The notes: generated from the letters alone by a model not told the origin. DNA of 40,037 nt from Chloroflexota bacterium (GCA_021783595.1 JAJXTS010000006.1:1-40037); one strand, 5' to 3'. Shown: positions 1 to 10,331, counted from the stretch's first letter. Made by a program: numbers and translations.

Positions 1-80
1 AGCACCGCCGGGCGCGGTGCCGGGCGGCGGCGCGGCGGCCGGGCGGCGGCGGGTCGGCGGGATCGGCCCGTGCGCCGTGC

Positions 81-1745
81 CTACCAGGGCAGGCCCTTCG
101 ACGCCGCGAACACCTGGCTCAGCACCACCCTGCCCGAGCCCAGCGGGTCCATGAGGTTGGGCTGCGCGTAGTCGAGCACCAGGTGCGGGTGCATCCAGGC
201 CTGCACGAGGCGCGACCCCGAGAACGTCAGCTCGAGCGAGATGCCCTCCATCGTGGGCTCGGACCAGGTCTGGTCGAACGTGAAGTTGCCCAGCGCGTAC
301 CAGATGGGCTTGCCCTTGTAGACCTCCATCCCCTGCGCCCAGTGCGGATGGTTGCCGATCACGAGGTCCGCGCCGGCGTCGATGGCGTCATGGGCCAGCG
401 CCCGCTGCGTGGCCGTGGGGGTCGCGGTGTACTCGACGCCCCAGTGCGGCCACACGATGACCACCTGCGCCCCGGCCGACCGCGCGGCCGCGATGTCGTG
501 CCGGAGCCACGCGGCGGTCATGCGGGCGGAGCCTGCCCTGGTGGCGGTGGCGTTGTAGACGGGCGCCACCGTGTCGTACGAGAGGAGGGCGACCTTCACG
601 CCGCCAACCGTCACGACGGACGGCGCGTGGGCCGCCGCCGTGTTCGCGCCGGCGCCCCCGTGGAGCAGGCCGTACTGCGTCAGGTACCGCATGGCCTGGA
701 GCACGCCGGCTGGCCCGAAGTCGCCGACGTGGTTGTTGCCCATCGACACCCAGTCGAAGCCGGCGTCCTTGACCCCGGCGAGGTAGGCCGGGTTGCCGGT
801 GAACACGGTGCCGCTCGTGTGGAACGTCCAGTCCGTGACGGCAACCTCCTCCATGTTGGCGATCGCGAGGTCAGCCCCGCTGATCAGCGACCGCACCGCG
901 CCCGCGTGGCCCGTCCGCTTGGCGTACGGCAGGTCCCAGCCGAACTCCGAGCAGTTGGCGCAGTGCCCGGTGATCGTCACGGTGCCGCCGCCGTAGAGGT
1001 AGTCGGGGTTGTTGCCGTGGGTCATGATGGCGAGCGCCGCGCCGCGGTCGAGGCCGAGGTCGCCTGCGGCGTACAGCGTCCACGCGCTCCCGGGGTCGTA
1101 GGCGGCGACCCCCGGCTGCGGCGCGAGGGGCGCGTGAAGCGGCCACGCCTCGAGCGAGGCCAGGCGGGTCTCGCCGAACAGCGAGGCGGAGCCCCAGCCG
1201 AGCGCCCGCACGCCCGGCCCAACCTGGTCGGCGCGCAGGAAGCCGAGCCACCCGGGGTGCCCGGCGAGATCCGCCATCAGCGTGTCCGCGGTGGCGGCCC
1301 GGACCAACCGCCCGCCCAGGGCGGTGGTGTCCACACCCAGCGCCCGGAGCTCGGCATCGGCGTCGGCAGCGACGAGGACGAGCGCGGAGTAGGGCGACGC
1401 CCCGCTCGCGATCCCGGCGACCTCCGCGGACCGCGTGGCCGAGCGCCCCGACCGGAACGAGGTCACGGGCACGAACGCGACGTCGGCGACGGGCGCCGCC
1501 GAGAGCGACGGGGCGGGCGGCGCCGAGGGGCCGGGCGAGGCGGTGGCGGACGACGCGGCTGGCGGGGTCGAGGCTCCGGCGCCCATGGCAGGGCTCGTGG
1601 GCAACGCGCCGATGGCGGGCCTCGAGGGCAACGCGCCGGATCCGCACGCGGCAACCAGCAAAAGGGCGGCGGCGATGGCCGCCGCCGGTCGGCGGGCGCG
1701 CACGACGCGAGGCACGTCGGGAACAGACCGGCCGCGAGTGATCAC
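81..1745 (-). CDS. CapA-family (PGA_cap / metallophosphoesterase-like) lipoprotein
   Basis: ORF of 554 aa with lipoprotein-like N-terminus (LLLVAACGSG), and CapA-type motifs GDLGLDRG, NMEEVAV, SMGNNHVGDFG, IVWPHWGVEY, VIGNHPHWAQGMEVYKGKPIWYALGNFTFDQ. Confidence 0.85.
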   Translation of the reverse strand: MITRGRSVPDVPRVVRARRPAAAIAAALLLVAACGSGALPSRPAIGALPTSPAMGAGASTPPAASSATASPGPSAPPAPSLSAAPVADVAFVPVTSFRSGRSATRSAEVAGIASGASPYSALVLVAADADAELRALGVDTTALGGRLVRAATADTLMADLAGHPGWLGFLRADQVGPGVRALGWGSASLFGETRLASLEAWPLHAPLAPQPGVAAYDPGSAWTLYAAGDLGLDRGAALAIMTHGNNPDYLYGGGTVTITGHCANCSEFGWDLPYAKRTGHAGAVRSLISGADLAIANMEEVAVTDWTFHTSGTVFTGNPAYLAGVKDAGFDWVSMGNNHVGDFGPAGVLQAMRYLTQYGLLHGGAGANTAAAHAPSVVTVGGVKVALLSYDTVAPVYNATATRAGSARMTAAWLRHDIAAARSAGAQVVIVWPHWGVEYTATPTATQRALAHDAIDAGADLVIGNHPHWAQGMEVYKGKPIWYALGNFTFDQTWSEPTMEGISLELTFSGSRLVQAWMHPHLVLDYAQPNLMDPLGSGRVVLSQVFAASKGLPW

Positions 1746-1821
1746 GGCCGCAATCTACTGCGCCGCGCGGCCGGCGCCCAGACCGTTCGCTCGCCGGCGG
1801 GCGAAGGAGGGCGAAAGAGAG

Positions 1822-1851
1822 ACGCCCCGTCCGGGCGGGCGGACGGGGCGT
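1822..1851. terminator. Perfect 12-bp inverted repeat, probable terminator of the minus-strand tRNA-Asp
   Basis: ACGCCCCGTCCG-GGCGGG-CGGACGGGGCGT just downstream (minus sense) of tRNA-Asp. Confidence 0.6.
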
Positions 1852-1867
1852 ACGGAGAAGCGAGAGA

Positions 1868-1944
1868 TGGCGGACCCGACCGGATTCGAACCGGCGATCT
1901 CCAGCGTGACAGGCTGGCATGTTGGGCCGCTACACCACGGGTCC
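1868..1944 (-). tRNA. tRNA-Asp (GTC)
   Basis: Reverse complement GGACCCGTGGTGTAGCGGCC...CCAGC CTGTCAC GCTGG...GGTTCGAATCCGGTCGGGTCCGCCA: acceptor GGACCCG/CGGGTCC, T-loop TTCGAAT, anticodon GTC, encoded CCA. Confidence 0.95.
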
Positions 1945-2033
1945 TCGGCCGGTGGCGGATCATAGCAGGCGGCCCCCATTGTGGCCAGCGCCCGCAGCCG
2001 ATCCCGCGCTATCGGGGCTATGCTCGGCGGGCC

Positions 2034-3122
2034 ATGCCCACCACGATCGACCTGCGCTCCGACACCGTCACCCACCCGACCGCAGCGATGCGCCGCGCGA
2101 TGGCGGAGGCCCCCGTCGGCGACGACGTCTTCAGCGACGACCCCACCGTCAACGCGCTGGAGGCCCGCGCCGCCGACCTGCTCGGCAAAGAGGCCGGGCT
2201 GTTCGTCGCGAGCGGCACCATGGGCAACCTCGTCTCGCTCATGGCCCACCTGCCCCGCGGCCACGAGGCCATCGCCGGCGCCACCACGCACACCGTGATG
2301 GACGAGGCCGGCGGGCACGCGGTGGTGGTGGGCGCCACGATCCGCGCCATGGCCGAGCGCCTGGACGGCACCATGGACCCGCAGGCGATCGAGGACGCCT
2401 TCCGCGACCCCCACGACCTCCACGAGCCGATCACGGGACTCGTCGTGCTGGAGAACACCCACGCCCACACCGGCGGGCGCCCGCTGTCGCTCGGCTACGA
2501 GCGCGAGGTGGCGGCGATCGCCCACGAGCGCGGGGTCCCGCTGCACATCGACGGGGCGCGCTTCTTCAACGCCGCGATCGCGCTGGGCGTGGGCGCGCGG
2601 GACCTGGCCGAACCCGCCGACTCCGTCACCTTCTGCCTGTCGAAGGGCCTGTCGGCCCCGATCGGCTCGGTCGTCGTGGGCAGCGCCGCGTTCATCGCCC
2701 GCGCCCGGCGCGCCCGGAAGCTGGTCGGCGGCGGCATGCGCCAGGTGGGCGTGCTGGCGGCGGCCGGGCTGGTGGCCCTGTCCGACGGCCCGGACGGGAT
2801 GGTCGCCCGCCTCGCGGACGACCACGCCAACGCGCGCCGCCTCGCCCAGGGACTGGCCTCGCTCGACGGCGTCTACTCCCCCGGCGGGCTGGGCCAGGCG
2901 GGGGACGGGCCGCTCGACCCCGAGCGCGCCGTGACCAACTTCGTGCTGTTCCGCGTCCGGCGCAACCGCGCTGCGTTCATGGGGGCCCTCGAGGCGCGCG
3001 GGGTCCTGATGGTCCCCTATGCCGGCGGCTCGATCCGCGCGGTCACCCACCACGGGGTGGAGGCCGCGGACGTGGACCGCGTCGTGGGCGCCGTCGCCGA
3101 CGCGCTGGCGGCCTCGGCCTGA
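2034..3122 (+). CDS. Low-specificity L-threonine aldolase (beta-eliminating lyase family)
   Basis: [16 protein letters not shown]..., [45 protein letters not shown] (PLP lysine region). Confidence 0.93.
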   Translation: MPTTIDLRSDTVTHPTAAMRRAMAEAPVGDDVFSDDPTVNALEARAADLLGKEAGLFVASGTMGNLVSLMAHLPRGHEAIAGATTHTVMDEAGGHAVVVGATIRAMAERLDGTMDPQAIEDAFRDPHDLHEPITGLVVLENTHAHTGGRPLSLGYEREVAAIAHERGVPLHIDGARFFNAAIALGVGARDLAEPADSVTFCLSKGLSAPIGSVVVGSAAFIARARRARKLVGGGMRQVGVLAAAGLVALSDGPDGMVARLADDHANARRLAQGLASLDGVYSPGGLGQAGDGPLDPERAVTNFVLFRVRRNRAAFMGALEARGVLMVPYAGGSIRAVTHHGVEAADVDRVVGAVADALAASA

Positions 3123-3168
3123 GCGCACGACTGCCGGGCCGAGCCGGCCCGCACCCGATGGGGGAACG

Positions 3169-4848
3169 ATGACCGACCTGCGCTCTCAGCTGACCCTGCC
3201 CCGTCCCGTCCCCGCCCCCGACGCCGGCCCGCTGGACGAGCGCCTCTACGACCTGGTCGAGGCCCGGGCCCGCCGCCTGTTCCACGCCAACCCCATCCTG
3301 GCGAGCTACTTCGGCGTCCACGCGGAGGACGCGCGCCTCGGCGACCCGTCGCTCGACGCGACCGAGGGCGAGATCGCCGCGGAGCGGGCCCACCTCGCCG
3401 CGGTCGAGGCGCTCGACTCGTCGGGGCTCTCCGCCGAGGCCCGCTTCGAGCGCGACCTGGAGCTGCACAACGTGCGGCTGGAGCTGTTCGGCCTCGACGA
3501 GCTCCGGCTCTGGCAGCGCAGGCCGACGGCGGCGGCCGACGTGGGCGACGCGATCTTCCTGCTGTTCGCCCGCGGCGCCGCGCCGCTGGCCGAGCGCCTG
3601 GCCCGCATCGCCGACCGGCTCGAGGCCGTCCCCGCATACCTCGAGGCGGCGCGGAGCCGGACGACGGGCGCTCCGGTGGCCACGTGGCAGGCGACCGACG
3701 TGCGCAACGCCGAGGACTTGCCCTACCTGTTCGCCGAGGTGCGCTCGGCCGCCGAGGGCGTGCTGCCGAAGGGCGAGCTCGCCCGCCTCGACCGGGCGGC
3801 CGCCAACGCCCGGGGAGCGATGGAGGCGTGGGCCGGCTGGCTGCGCGACGGCCTCGCGCACGCCGACGACAACTGGCCGCTGGGCGCCGAGCACTACGAC
3901 GAGCTGCTCCGGCTGCGCGCCCTCGGCGACCTCGACACCGACGCGATCCTCGCGATCGGCGAGGAGCAGCTGCGGCGCAACCACGAGGCCCGACGGGCCG
4001 CGGCGTCCGAGGTGGACCCGCGCGCGGACGAGCCGGCCGTCATCGACCGCCTCAAGAACGACCACCCGGCCACGTTCGGCGCAGCGCTCGAGGGCTACCG
4101 CGACGCGATGCGCCGATCCCGCGCCTACCTGATCGAGCACGGCCTGGTCACCGTCCCCGGCGACGAGACGATCGAGGTCATCCCGACGCCTGAGTACCTG
4201 CGCAGCGTCATGCCGTTCGCGGCGTACTTCGCGCCCGCGCGCTTCGACGCCGACCAGCGCGGCCTGTACGTTGTCACGCCCGCGGTGGACGACGACCCCA
4301 ACGCCATGCGCGAGCACTACTGGGCGTCGATCAGCAACACCAGCATCCACGAGGCGTACCCGGGGCACCACCTCCAGCTCCACGTGGCGAACCAGCACCC
4401 GAGCGTCACCCGCATGCTCACCGACGCCCCCGAGTTCGTGGAGGGCTGGGGCATGTACTCCGAGCAGATGATGCGCGAGGAGGGCTTCGACGCCGGCCCC
4501 GCCTTCCGGACCGCCATGCACACCGACGCCATCTGGCGCGCCTGCCGGATCATCCTCGACGTGCGGATGCACCGCGGGGAGATGGGCGAGGACGAGGCCA
4601 CGGACTTCCTGGTGGAGCACACCGCATTCGAGACCGCCAACGCGCGCGCCGAGGTCCGCCGCTACACGTACACGCCCGGCTACCAGCTCAGCTACCTGCT
4701 GGGCAAGGTGCTGATCCTGGGCCTGCGCGAGGAGGAGCGGCGCCGGCTGGGCGCGGAGTTCAGCCTCAAGCGGTTCCACGACGCGCTGCTGCGCAACGGC
4801 TCGCTGCCGCTCAGCTTCCACCGCCGCCTGCTGCGGGCCGGGGGCTGA
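3169..4848 (+). CDS. DUF885 domain-containing protein (peptidase-like)
   Basis: Internal ATG of ORF 3019..4848; motifs SNTSIHEAYPGHHLQLHVANQ, EGWGMYSEQMM, YTYTPGYQLSYLLGK typical of DUF885. Confidence 0.88.
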   Translation: MTDLRSQLTLPRPVPAPDAGPLDERLYDLVEARARRLFHANPILASYFGVHAEDARLGDPSLDATEGEIAAERAHLAAVEALDSSGLSAEARFERDLELHNVRLELFGLDELRLWQRRPTAAADVGDAIFLLFARGAAPLAERLARIADRLEAVPAYLEAARSRTTGAPVATWQATDVRNAEDLPYLFAEVRSAAEGVLPKGELARLDRAAANARGAMEAWAGWLRDGLAHADDNWPLGAEHYDELLRLRALGDLDTDAILAIGEEQLRRNHEARRAAASEVDPRADEPAVIDRLKNDHPATFGAALEGYRDAMRRSRAYLIEHGLVTVPGDETIEVIPTPEYLRSVMPFAAYFAPARFDADQRGLYVVTPAVDDDPNAMREHYWASISNTSIHEAYPGHHLQLHVANQHPSVTRMLTDAPEFVEGWGMYSEQMMREEGFDAGPAFRTAMHTDAIWRACRIILDVRMHRGEMGEDEATDFLVEHTAFETANARAEVRRYTYTPGYQLSYLLGKVLILGLREEERRRLGAEFSLKRFHDALLRNGSLPLSFHRRLLRAGG

Positions 4849-4852
4849 TCCC

Positions 4853-5554
4853 GTGGACCTGTACCCGTCGATCGACGTCGTGGGCGGGCGCTCGCGGATC
4901 GTCCACTGGCCCGGGGCGTCGGCCGGGATCGGCTCGCCCACGGACCGGCCAGACCGGATCGCGGCGCAGTTCGTGCAGCAGGGCGCCCGGCTGATCCACC
5001 TGGTGGACTTCGACGGGGCGCGCCGCCGGCAGCCTGCGAGCCTCGACGTCATCGGGGCGGTCGCGGCCAAGGTCGCGGTGCCGCTCCAGGTGGCAGGCGG
5101 GCTCGAGGATGCCGACCACATCCGCCTCGCGTTCGCCGCCGGCGCCACGCGCGTCGTGCTCAGCACGGACATCGCGGAGCGACCCGAGGCGCTTCGCGAG
5201 TGCGTCGCCGTGGCGGGCGACTGGCTGGCCGTGGGCCTGGACCCGCGCCCGGAGCGGCTGGCCGCGTTCCCGTGGCGCCGCGGCACGCCGCCCACGCCGG
5301 CCGGTCTGGTGGACGAGCTGGCCGCCCAGGGCGTCCGCCGCGTGGTGCTGGCCGCCGGCGGCAGCGCGCCTGACCCGACGCTCCTCGCCACGCTCGTGCG
5401 GCGAGGCGACCTCGACGTGCTCGTCGCGGGCGGCGCGGCCGACCTCGACGGCATCCGCCGCCTGCGGGACGCCGGGGTGGCCGGCCTGATCCTGGGCGAG
5501 CCGCTGCTCACCGGGGCGATCGACCTGCCGGGCGCGCTCGAGGCTGCGGCGTGA
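4853..5554 (+). CDS. HisA/HisF-family TIM-barrel protein (ProFAR isomerase-like)
   Basis: YPSIDVVGGRSRIVHWPG..., IHLVDFDGARRRQP, PLQVAGGLEDADHIRLAFAAGATRVVLSTDI; GTG start, 4 bp after the upstream gene. Confidence 0.75.
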   Translation: MDLYPSIDVVGGRSRIVHWPGASAGIGSPTDRPDRIAAQFVQQGARLIHLVDFDGARRRQPASLDVIGAVAAKVAVPLQVAGGLEDADHIRLAFAAGATRVVLSTDIAERPEALRECVAVAGDWLAVGLDPRPERLAAFPWRRGTPPTPAGLVDELAAQGVRRVVLAAGGSAPDPTLLATLVRRGDLDVLVAGGAADLDGIRRLRDAGVAGLILGEPLLTGAIDLPGALEAAA

Positions 5555-5723
5555 CGCCCGCGGCCACACGCCGGAGCCTCGTGGCGACGCACGCGCCCCG
5601 CGCGGGCGCCGCCCGGGGTCGCCGCGCGGCTCCCTTCCGCCGATCACGCTAGGATCGGCGGGACCCGGCGCGCCGGATTCAGGACCGGCCACGCCCTCCC
5701 CGCACGAGGACCCACACCGCCCC

Positions 5724-6485
5724 ATGCGCCTCAACCGAGCGGCCGCGACCATGGCCGTCGCCCTCCTCATCGCCGGCTGCTCCGGCTCCGCGGCTCCCGC
5801 GGCCACCTCCGCGGCTTCGTCGCCGGCCCCGTCGGCCGCGACTTCACCCGCCCCCGCTTCGCCCGCCGCGGCTTCGTCCGCGCCGGCCGCATCGCCGTCA
5901 GGTGCCGCGTCCCCCGCCGCGGCGGCCTCGCCCGACCTGTCGTCCTGCCCCACCTCGCAGCCGGCGCCCCTGGCGTCGGGCCAGACGCGGACCGTGACGC
6001 TCTCGACCTCCAAGGGCGACATCGTCATCCGGGTCGAGGGCGCCCTGTCGCCCATCGCCGCGGGCAACTTCGTGGCGCTCGCCCAGTGCGGCTACTACAC
6101 GGGCGTCGTGTTCCATCGCCTGGTGCCCGGCTTCGTGATCCAGGGCGGCGACGGCCAGTACGGCCGCGAGCCGGCGGTGAACATGGCGAGCGTCGGCACG
6201 GGCGGCCCCGCCTACACGATCCAGGACGAGCCGGTCACCGCGAACTACACGCGCGGGACCGTCGCGATGGCCAAGACCGGCCAGCCCAACAGCGCCAACT
6301 CGCAGTTCTTCATCGTCCTCGCGGACCTGACGGGGAGCCTGCCCAAGAACTACCAGATCTTCGGCCACGTCACGTCCGGCATGGACGTCGTGGACGCCAT
6401 CGCCGCCATGCCCAACTCGGGCGGCCCCAGCAACACGGCGCTCCAGCCCGTGGCGATGGACAAGGTCACCGTCAGCAACCCGTGA
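5724..6485 (+). CDS. Peptidylprolyl isomerase (cyclophilin), lipoprotein with Ala/Pro/Ser-rich linker
   Basis: LLIAGCSGS lipobox, about 55-aa A/P/S linker, cyclophilin motifs VFHRLVPGFVIQGGDG, NSANSQFFIVLAD, FGHVTSGMDVVD. Confidence 0.93.
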   Translation: MRLNRAAATMAVALLIAGCSGSAAPAATSAASSPAPSAATSPAPASPAAASSAPAASPSGAASPAAAASPDLSSCPTSQPAPLASGQTRTVTLSTSKGDIVIRVEGALSPIAAGNFVALAQCGYYTGVVFHRLVPGFVIQGGDGQYGREPAVNMASVGTGGPAYTIQDEPVTANYTRGTVAMAKTGQPNSANSQFFIVLADLTGSLPKNYQIFGHVTSGMDVVDAIAAMPNSGGPSNTALQPVAMDKVTVSNP

Positions 6486-6543
6486 CAGGCAACCCAGACC
6501 CGTTTCGGCCGGTGCCCGCCGGCCCCGCGCAGAGGAGCACCCC

Positions 6544-7038
6544 ATGACCCGTGCCGTCATCGCCACCCACCTCGGCGACATCGAGGTGGACCTGTTCACC
6601 GAGAGCGCGCCGAAGGCGTCCGCCAACTTCGTCAAGCTCGCCAAGGACGGCTTCTACGACGACGTCGTCTTCCACCGCGTCATCCCGGGCTTCGTGATCC
6701 AGGGCGGCGACGGCCAGTACGGCAAGAAGTCGGCGCTCGACACGGGCCGGGTCGGCACCGGCGGGCCCGGCTACCGCTTCGAGGACGAGCCGGTCAAGGG
6801 CGACTACGTCAAGGGCGCGCTCGCGATGGCGAACGCCGGCCCCAACACCAACGGCTCGCAGTTCTTCATCTGCGCCGCGGACCTCACCGGCCGCCTGCCC
6901 AAGAACTACACGCTGTTCGGCCAGGTGACCAAGGGCCTCGACATCGTGGACCAGATCGTGGGCGCGCCGCGCAACTCGCGCGACCTGCCCGACAGCCCGG
7001 TCGCGATGACCGCGGTCACGATCCAGGACGAGGCCTGA
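6544..7038 (+). CDS. Peptidylprolyl isomerase (cyclophilin), cytosolic form
   Basis: VVFHRVIPGFVIQGGDGQYG, NTNGSQFFICAADLTGRLPKNYTLFGQV; no signal peptide. Confidence 0.95.
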   Translation: MTRAVIATHLGDIEVDLFTESAPKASANFVKLAKDGFYDDVVFHRVIPGFVIQGGDGQYGKKSALDTGRVGTGGPGYRFEDEPVKGDYVKGALAMANAGPNTNGSQFFICAADLTGRLPKNYTLFGQVTKGLDIVDQIVGAPRNSRDLPDSPVAMTAVTIQDEA

Positions 7039-7170
7039 CCCGGAAACGCCGCCGGTCGTCACGCTCTCGGGCCCTTGCCGGAAACATTGCGACTCGGAAT
7101 CGGTTAAGGCTTTTTTACCGAACCGAACACTAAATCCCTTCCCTAATCCACAGCGGACCGCTAGGATATG

Positions 7171-7341
7171 CCTCGCTGTCAGTCAGCGAGCGCTGCCCCA
7201 GCACCGCGATCATGGGTAGGTTGGGTTAGGGTAGTCGGTGAAGCCGACGCGATAGATGATCACGGAGCGTGGCAGAAGGTCCGTCTAGGCGGACACCTTC
7301 ACCGGGACAGCTTCCGAGGCGGCCCGCAAGGGCCGCCTCGG
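7171..7341 (+). ncRNA. Candidate structured intergenic RNA (class not identified), ending in a strong hairpin
   Basis: Intergenic between 7038 and 7448; hairpins CTCGCTG-tcagt-CAGCGAG, CCGcGATCAT/ATGATCaCGG, GTCGG-tgaag-CCGAC, GAAG-GTCCG..CGGAC..CTTC; no good ORF. Confidence 0.4.
7314..7341 (+). terminator. 12-bp perfect hairpin with GCAA tetraloop
   Basis: CCGAGGCGGCCC-GCAA-GGGCCGCCTCGG followed by GCGTTTAAGG. Confidence 0.6.
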
Positions 7342-7447
7342 GCGTTTAAGGCAAACTGTCGCCGGATCCGCGGCCACCCGTCGCGCCCTCGTCCCGATCC
7401 TGAGCCGAACCGGCGCCCGAGCCCGAGGCGCCCGCCTGGAGCACCCG

Positions 7448-8050
7448 ATGCCGCACACGACCGCGAGCCGTCGCCTCGCCGCCAGCCTGCTTGGCCTCGC
7501 CGCCCTGGTCGCCGCCTGCGGCGGCACGCCCGCCGGGACCACGTCGCCCGCCGCGTCGGTCGGGGCGGCGGCGCCGGGCGGGACGGCCGGGGCTTCCGGG
7601 GCGCCGGCGTCGGGCGGCATCGCGTCGCCGGCCGACATCGTCAACGTGGGGATCGGCGCGCCGTACTCGCTCGCCGACCTGCCGGCCGCCCGGGCGGACG
7701 CCATTCAGGCTGGCATCGCGAAAGACCTGGGCGCGTTCGCCAAGGCCGTCCACGTGACCGTCAAGGCCGTGCAGCAGAACGGCACGGCGGCCGCCTACCT
7801 CATGGTGGTGGCGTTCCCCCGCGGCACGCTCAGCGACAACATCTACTCGCAGATCATCACCGACCTGTCGATGGGCGCCGAGTCCACCTTCACCTCGACG
7901 CTGATCGGGGCGGTGCCCGTGTCGTTCGGGACCATGAACGGCGGCTCGGTGGCGGTGTTCCGCCAGGGCGACCTGGCGCTGATCACGCTGTCACCGCAGT
8001 CCACGGACCTGACGCAGATCGAGACCGCGCTCGTGCAGGCGAACGGCTAG
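7448..8050 (+). CDS. Hypothetical secreted lipoprotein
   Basis: MPHTTASRRLAASLLGLAALVAACGG lipobox; 200 aa; no recognised domain. Confidence 0.7.
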   Translation: MPHTTASRRLAASLLGLAALVAACGGTPAGTTSPAASVGAAAPGGTAGASGAPASGGIASPADIVNVGIGAPYSLADLPAARADAIQAGIAKDLGAFAKAVHVTVKAVQQNGTAAAYLMVVAFPRGTLSDNIYSQIITDLSMGAESTFTSTLIGAVPVSFGTMNGGSVAVFRQGDLALITLSPQSTDLTQIETALVQANG

Positions 8051-8757
8051 GGGGCGCCCGGGCCGGGCTTCCCGCCCGCGGCCCCGCCGGTCCACCGGTA
8101 CCGGTGCTCGGGCCGGCCCTGCGAGCCGTAGCGCATCGCGAGCCCCACGAGGCCCCGGCGCACCAGGTGGTCGAGGTACCGGCGCCCCGTCACGCGGCTC
8201 ACGCCGGTCAGCTCGGCCACCTCGGCGGCGGAGAGGTCGCGATCCGCGTCGTGGATCGAGGCGGCGACGAGCTCCAGCGTCGCCTTCGACATCCCCTTGG
8301 GGAGGTCCTCGGCGGAGTCGGCCCGCAGCAGGCCGAGGATCTGGTCCACGGAGCCCTGGTCGAGGGCCTCCGGCTCGGCCAGGCGCTGGCGGGCCGCGGC
8401 GTACCGCTCGAGCCGCTCGCGGAACAGGCTGAACGGGAACGGCTTGACCACGTAGTGCACCACGCCCCACTGGAGCGCGGCCCGGAGGGTCTCGACGTCC
8501 CGGGCCGCCGTGACGGCGATGACGTCCATGGGCGCCATGCCCGGCCCGCGGAGCGCGCGCAGCACCTCGAGCCCCGGACGATCGGGGAGGTACATGTCGA
8601 GCAGCACGAGATCGGGGGCCAGCGCGCGCGCCTGCCGCACCGCGTCGGCGGCGGTGTGGGCGATCCCGACCACCTCGAAGCCCGGCACCCGGGCGACGAA
8701 CGCCTCGTGCACCTCGGCGACGCGGAAGTCGTCCTCGACGACGAGCGTCCGGATCAT
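8047..8757 (-). CDS. CitB/DcuR-type response regulator
   Basis: MIRTLVVEDDFRVAEVHEAFVARVPGFEVVG..., LVLLDMYLPDRPGLEVL, HYVVKPFPFSLFRERL, C-terminal winged HTH (LSAAEVAELTGVSRVTGRRYLDHLVRRGL). Confidence 0.92.
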   Translation of the reverse strand: MIRTLVVEDDFRVAEVHEAFVARVPGFEVVGIAHTAADAVRQARALAPDLVLLDMYLPDRPGLEVLRALRGPGMAPMDVIAVTAARDVETLRAALQWGVVHYVVKPFPFSLFRERLERYAAARQRLAEPEALDQGSVDQILGLLRADSAEDLPKGMSKATLELVAASIHDADRDLSAAEVAELTGVSRVTGRRYLDHLVRRGLVGLAMRYGSQGRPEHRYRWTGGAAGGKPGPGAP

Positions 8758-10331
8758 GCGGCGGTCGCCGTTCGGAAGGGCAGCAGCACGCGGAACTCCG
8801 TGTAGGGATCCGTGGACACGCACTGCCAGCCGCCGCGACGGGCGATCAGCTGGCGCACCAGGGCGAGACCCAGACCGTGGTGGGCGGTGTCGCGCTTGGT
8901 GGTGTAGCCCTCGCGCCAGATGTCGGCGAGGTGCTCGTCGCTGATGCCCGGCCCCGAATCGCGCACCCGGATCTCCACGCCCACCTCCGTCGCCCCGACC
9001 CCGAGCTCGACCCACGCTCCGGGCGTGCCCGCCGCCGCGTCCACCGCGTTGTCCACCAGGTTGCCGACCACCGTGACCAGGTCCCGCTCGTCGGCCGCCC
9101 CGGGCGCGAGCTCCGCGTCCCCCGCGAGCCGGAACTCCACGCCGCGCTCCACCGCCACCGACGCCTTGGCCAGCAGAAGGGCGGCCAGGGTGGGCTCGCT
9201 GATGCGCTCCCTCACGCGGTCCACGAGCTCCTGGTGGACGTGGGTCGCGCTGGCGATGAGGCCGACGGCGTCGTCGACCCGGCCGAGCTCGATCAGGCCG
9301 CTCACGGCGTGGAGCTTGTTGAAGAACTCGTGGGCCTGGGTGCGCAGGGCGTGGGCCATGCTTCGCTCCGTGTCGAGCTCGCGGATGACGCGCTCCAGCT
9401 CCGTGCGGTCGCGCAGGGTGGAGACGGCCGCGACCTGCTCGCCCCGGACCACGGTCGTCGCTCGGTTGACCACGAGCACGCGGTCGCCCGCGACCACGAA
9501 CTCGTCCTTGCCGGGGCGCTCGCCGGAGAGCACGTCGAGGACGGCGCTGGCGGGCATGACCTCGGCCAGGCGCTTGCCAAGGTGCGGGGCGTCCAGGCCC
9601 AGGAGCCAGACCGCCTCGTCGTTCATGAGCGTGATCCGGTTGTCGGCGTCGGTGACCACCACGCCCTCGCGGATGCTGTGCAGGACCGCCTCGCGCTGCT
9701 CCAGCAGCAGGCCGATCTCCCGCGGGCCGAGCCCGGACGTCTGGCGCCGGACGCGCCGCGCCATGAGCAGCGAGCCGATCGTCCCGAAGGTCAGGGCGAG
9801 CAGGGTGCTGAGCAGCAGGATCGGCGTGGACTGGGCGATGGACGCGTTGACGGCATCCTCGAGGAAGCCCACCGAAACGAGCCCGATCACCTTCCCGGAG
9901 CCGTCGCGGATTGGGACCTTGGCTCGCACGGACGTGCCGAGCGTGCCCGTCTGGACGCCCACGTAGTTCTCGCCCGACAGCGCCTGCGACGGGTCCGTGG
10001 ACACGCGCTGGCCGATCAGCTGCGGGTTCGGGTGCGAGTACCGGATGCCGTCCTTGTTGGCGACCACCACGAAGGATGCGCCGGTGCTCTTGCGGATCGC
10101 CTCCGCGATGGGCTGGATGGTGGCGGCTGGGTCTGGCTGGCCGAAGGCCTCGAACACGTCGGGCATCTCCGCGACGGCCTGGCCGATGGACAGGGACCGC
10201 TGCTCGAACTCGGACACGGCGCGCCAGCTGATGATCGCGAACGAGATCGCGGCGCCCACCACGACGGCCAGCGTGACGAGCACGACCTGGACAAGGAGGA
10301 CCTGGTTGGCGAGCGACCGCAGCTTGCCCAT
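8754..10331 (-). CDS. DcuS/CitA-type sensor histidine kinase
   Basis: Two TM segments flanking a PAS-like sensor domain, HALRTQAHEFFNKLHAVSGLIELG phosphoacceptor, VVGNLVDNAVDAAAG N-box, DSGPGISDEHLADIW, GLGLALVRQL; overlaps the RR gene by ATGA. Confidence 0.92.
   Translation of the reverse strand: MGKLRSLANQVLLVQVVLVTLAVVVGAAISFAIISWRAVSEFEQRSLSIGQAVAEMPDVFEAFGQPDPAATIQPIAEAIRKSTGASFVVVANKDGIRYSHPNPQLIGQRVSTDPSQALSGENYVGVQTGTLGTSVRAKVPIRDGSGKVIGLVSVGFLEDAVNASIAQSTPILLLSTLLALTFGTIGSLLMARRVRRQTSGLGPREIGLLLEQREAVLHSIREGVVVTDADNRITLMNDEAVWLLGLDAPHLGKRLAEVMPASAVLDVLSGERPGKDEFVVAGDRVLVVNRATTVVRGEQVAAVSTLRDRTELERVIRELDTERSMAHALRTQAHEFFNKLHAVSGLIELGRVDDAVGLIASATHVHQELVDRVRERISEPTLAALLLAKASVAVERGVEFRLAGDAELAPGAADERDLVTVVGNLVDNAVDAAAGTPGAWVELGVGATEVGVEIRVRDSGPGISDEHLADIWREGYTTKRDTAHHGLGLALVRQLIARRGGWQCVSTDPYTEFRVLLPFRTATAA

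Noticed and set aside
183-3122. 979-aa plus-strand ORF
   Set aside because: High-GC antisense/readthrough ORF; its first ~600 aa oppose the CapA gene and tRNA-Asp. Only the part from 2034 (threonine aldolase) is real.
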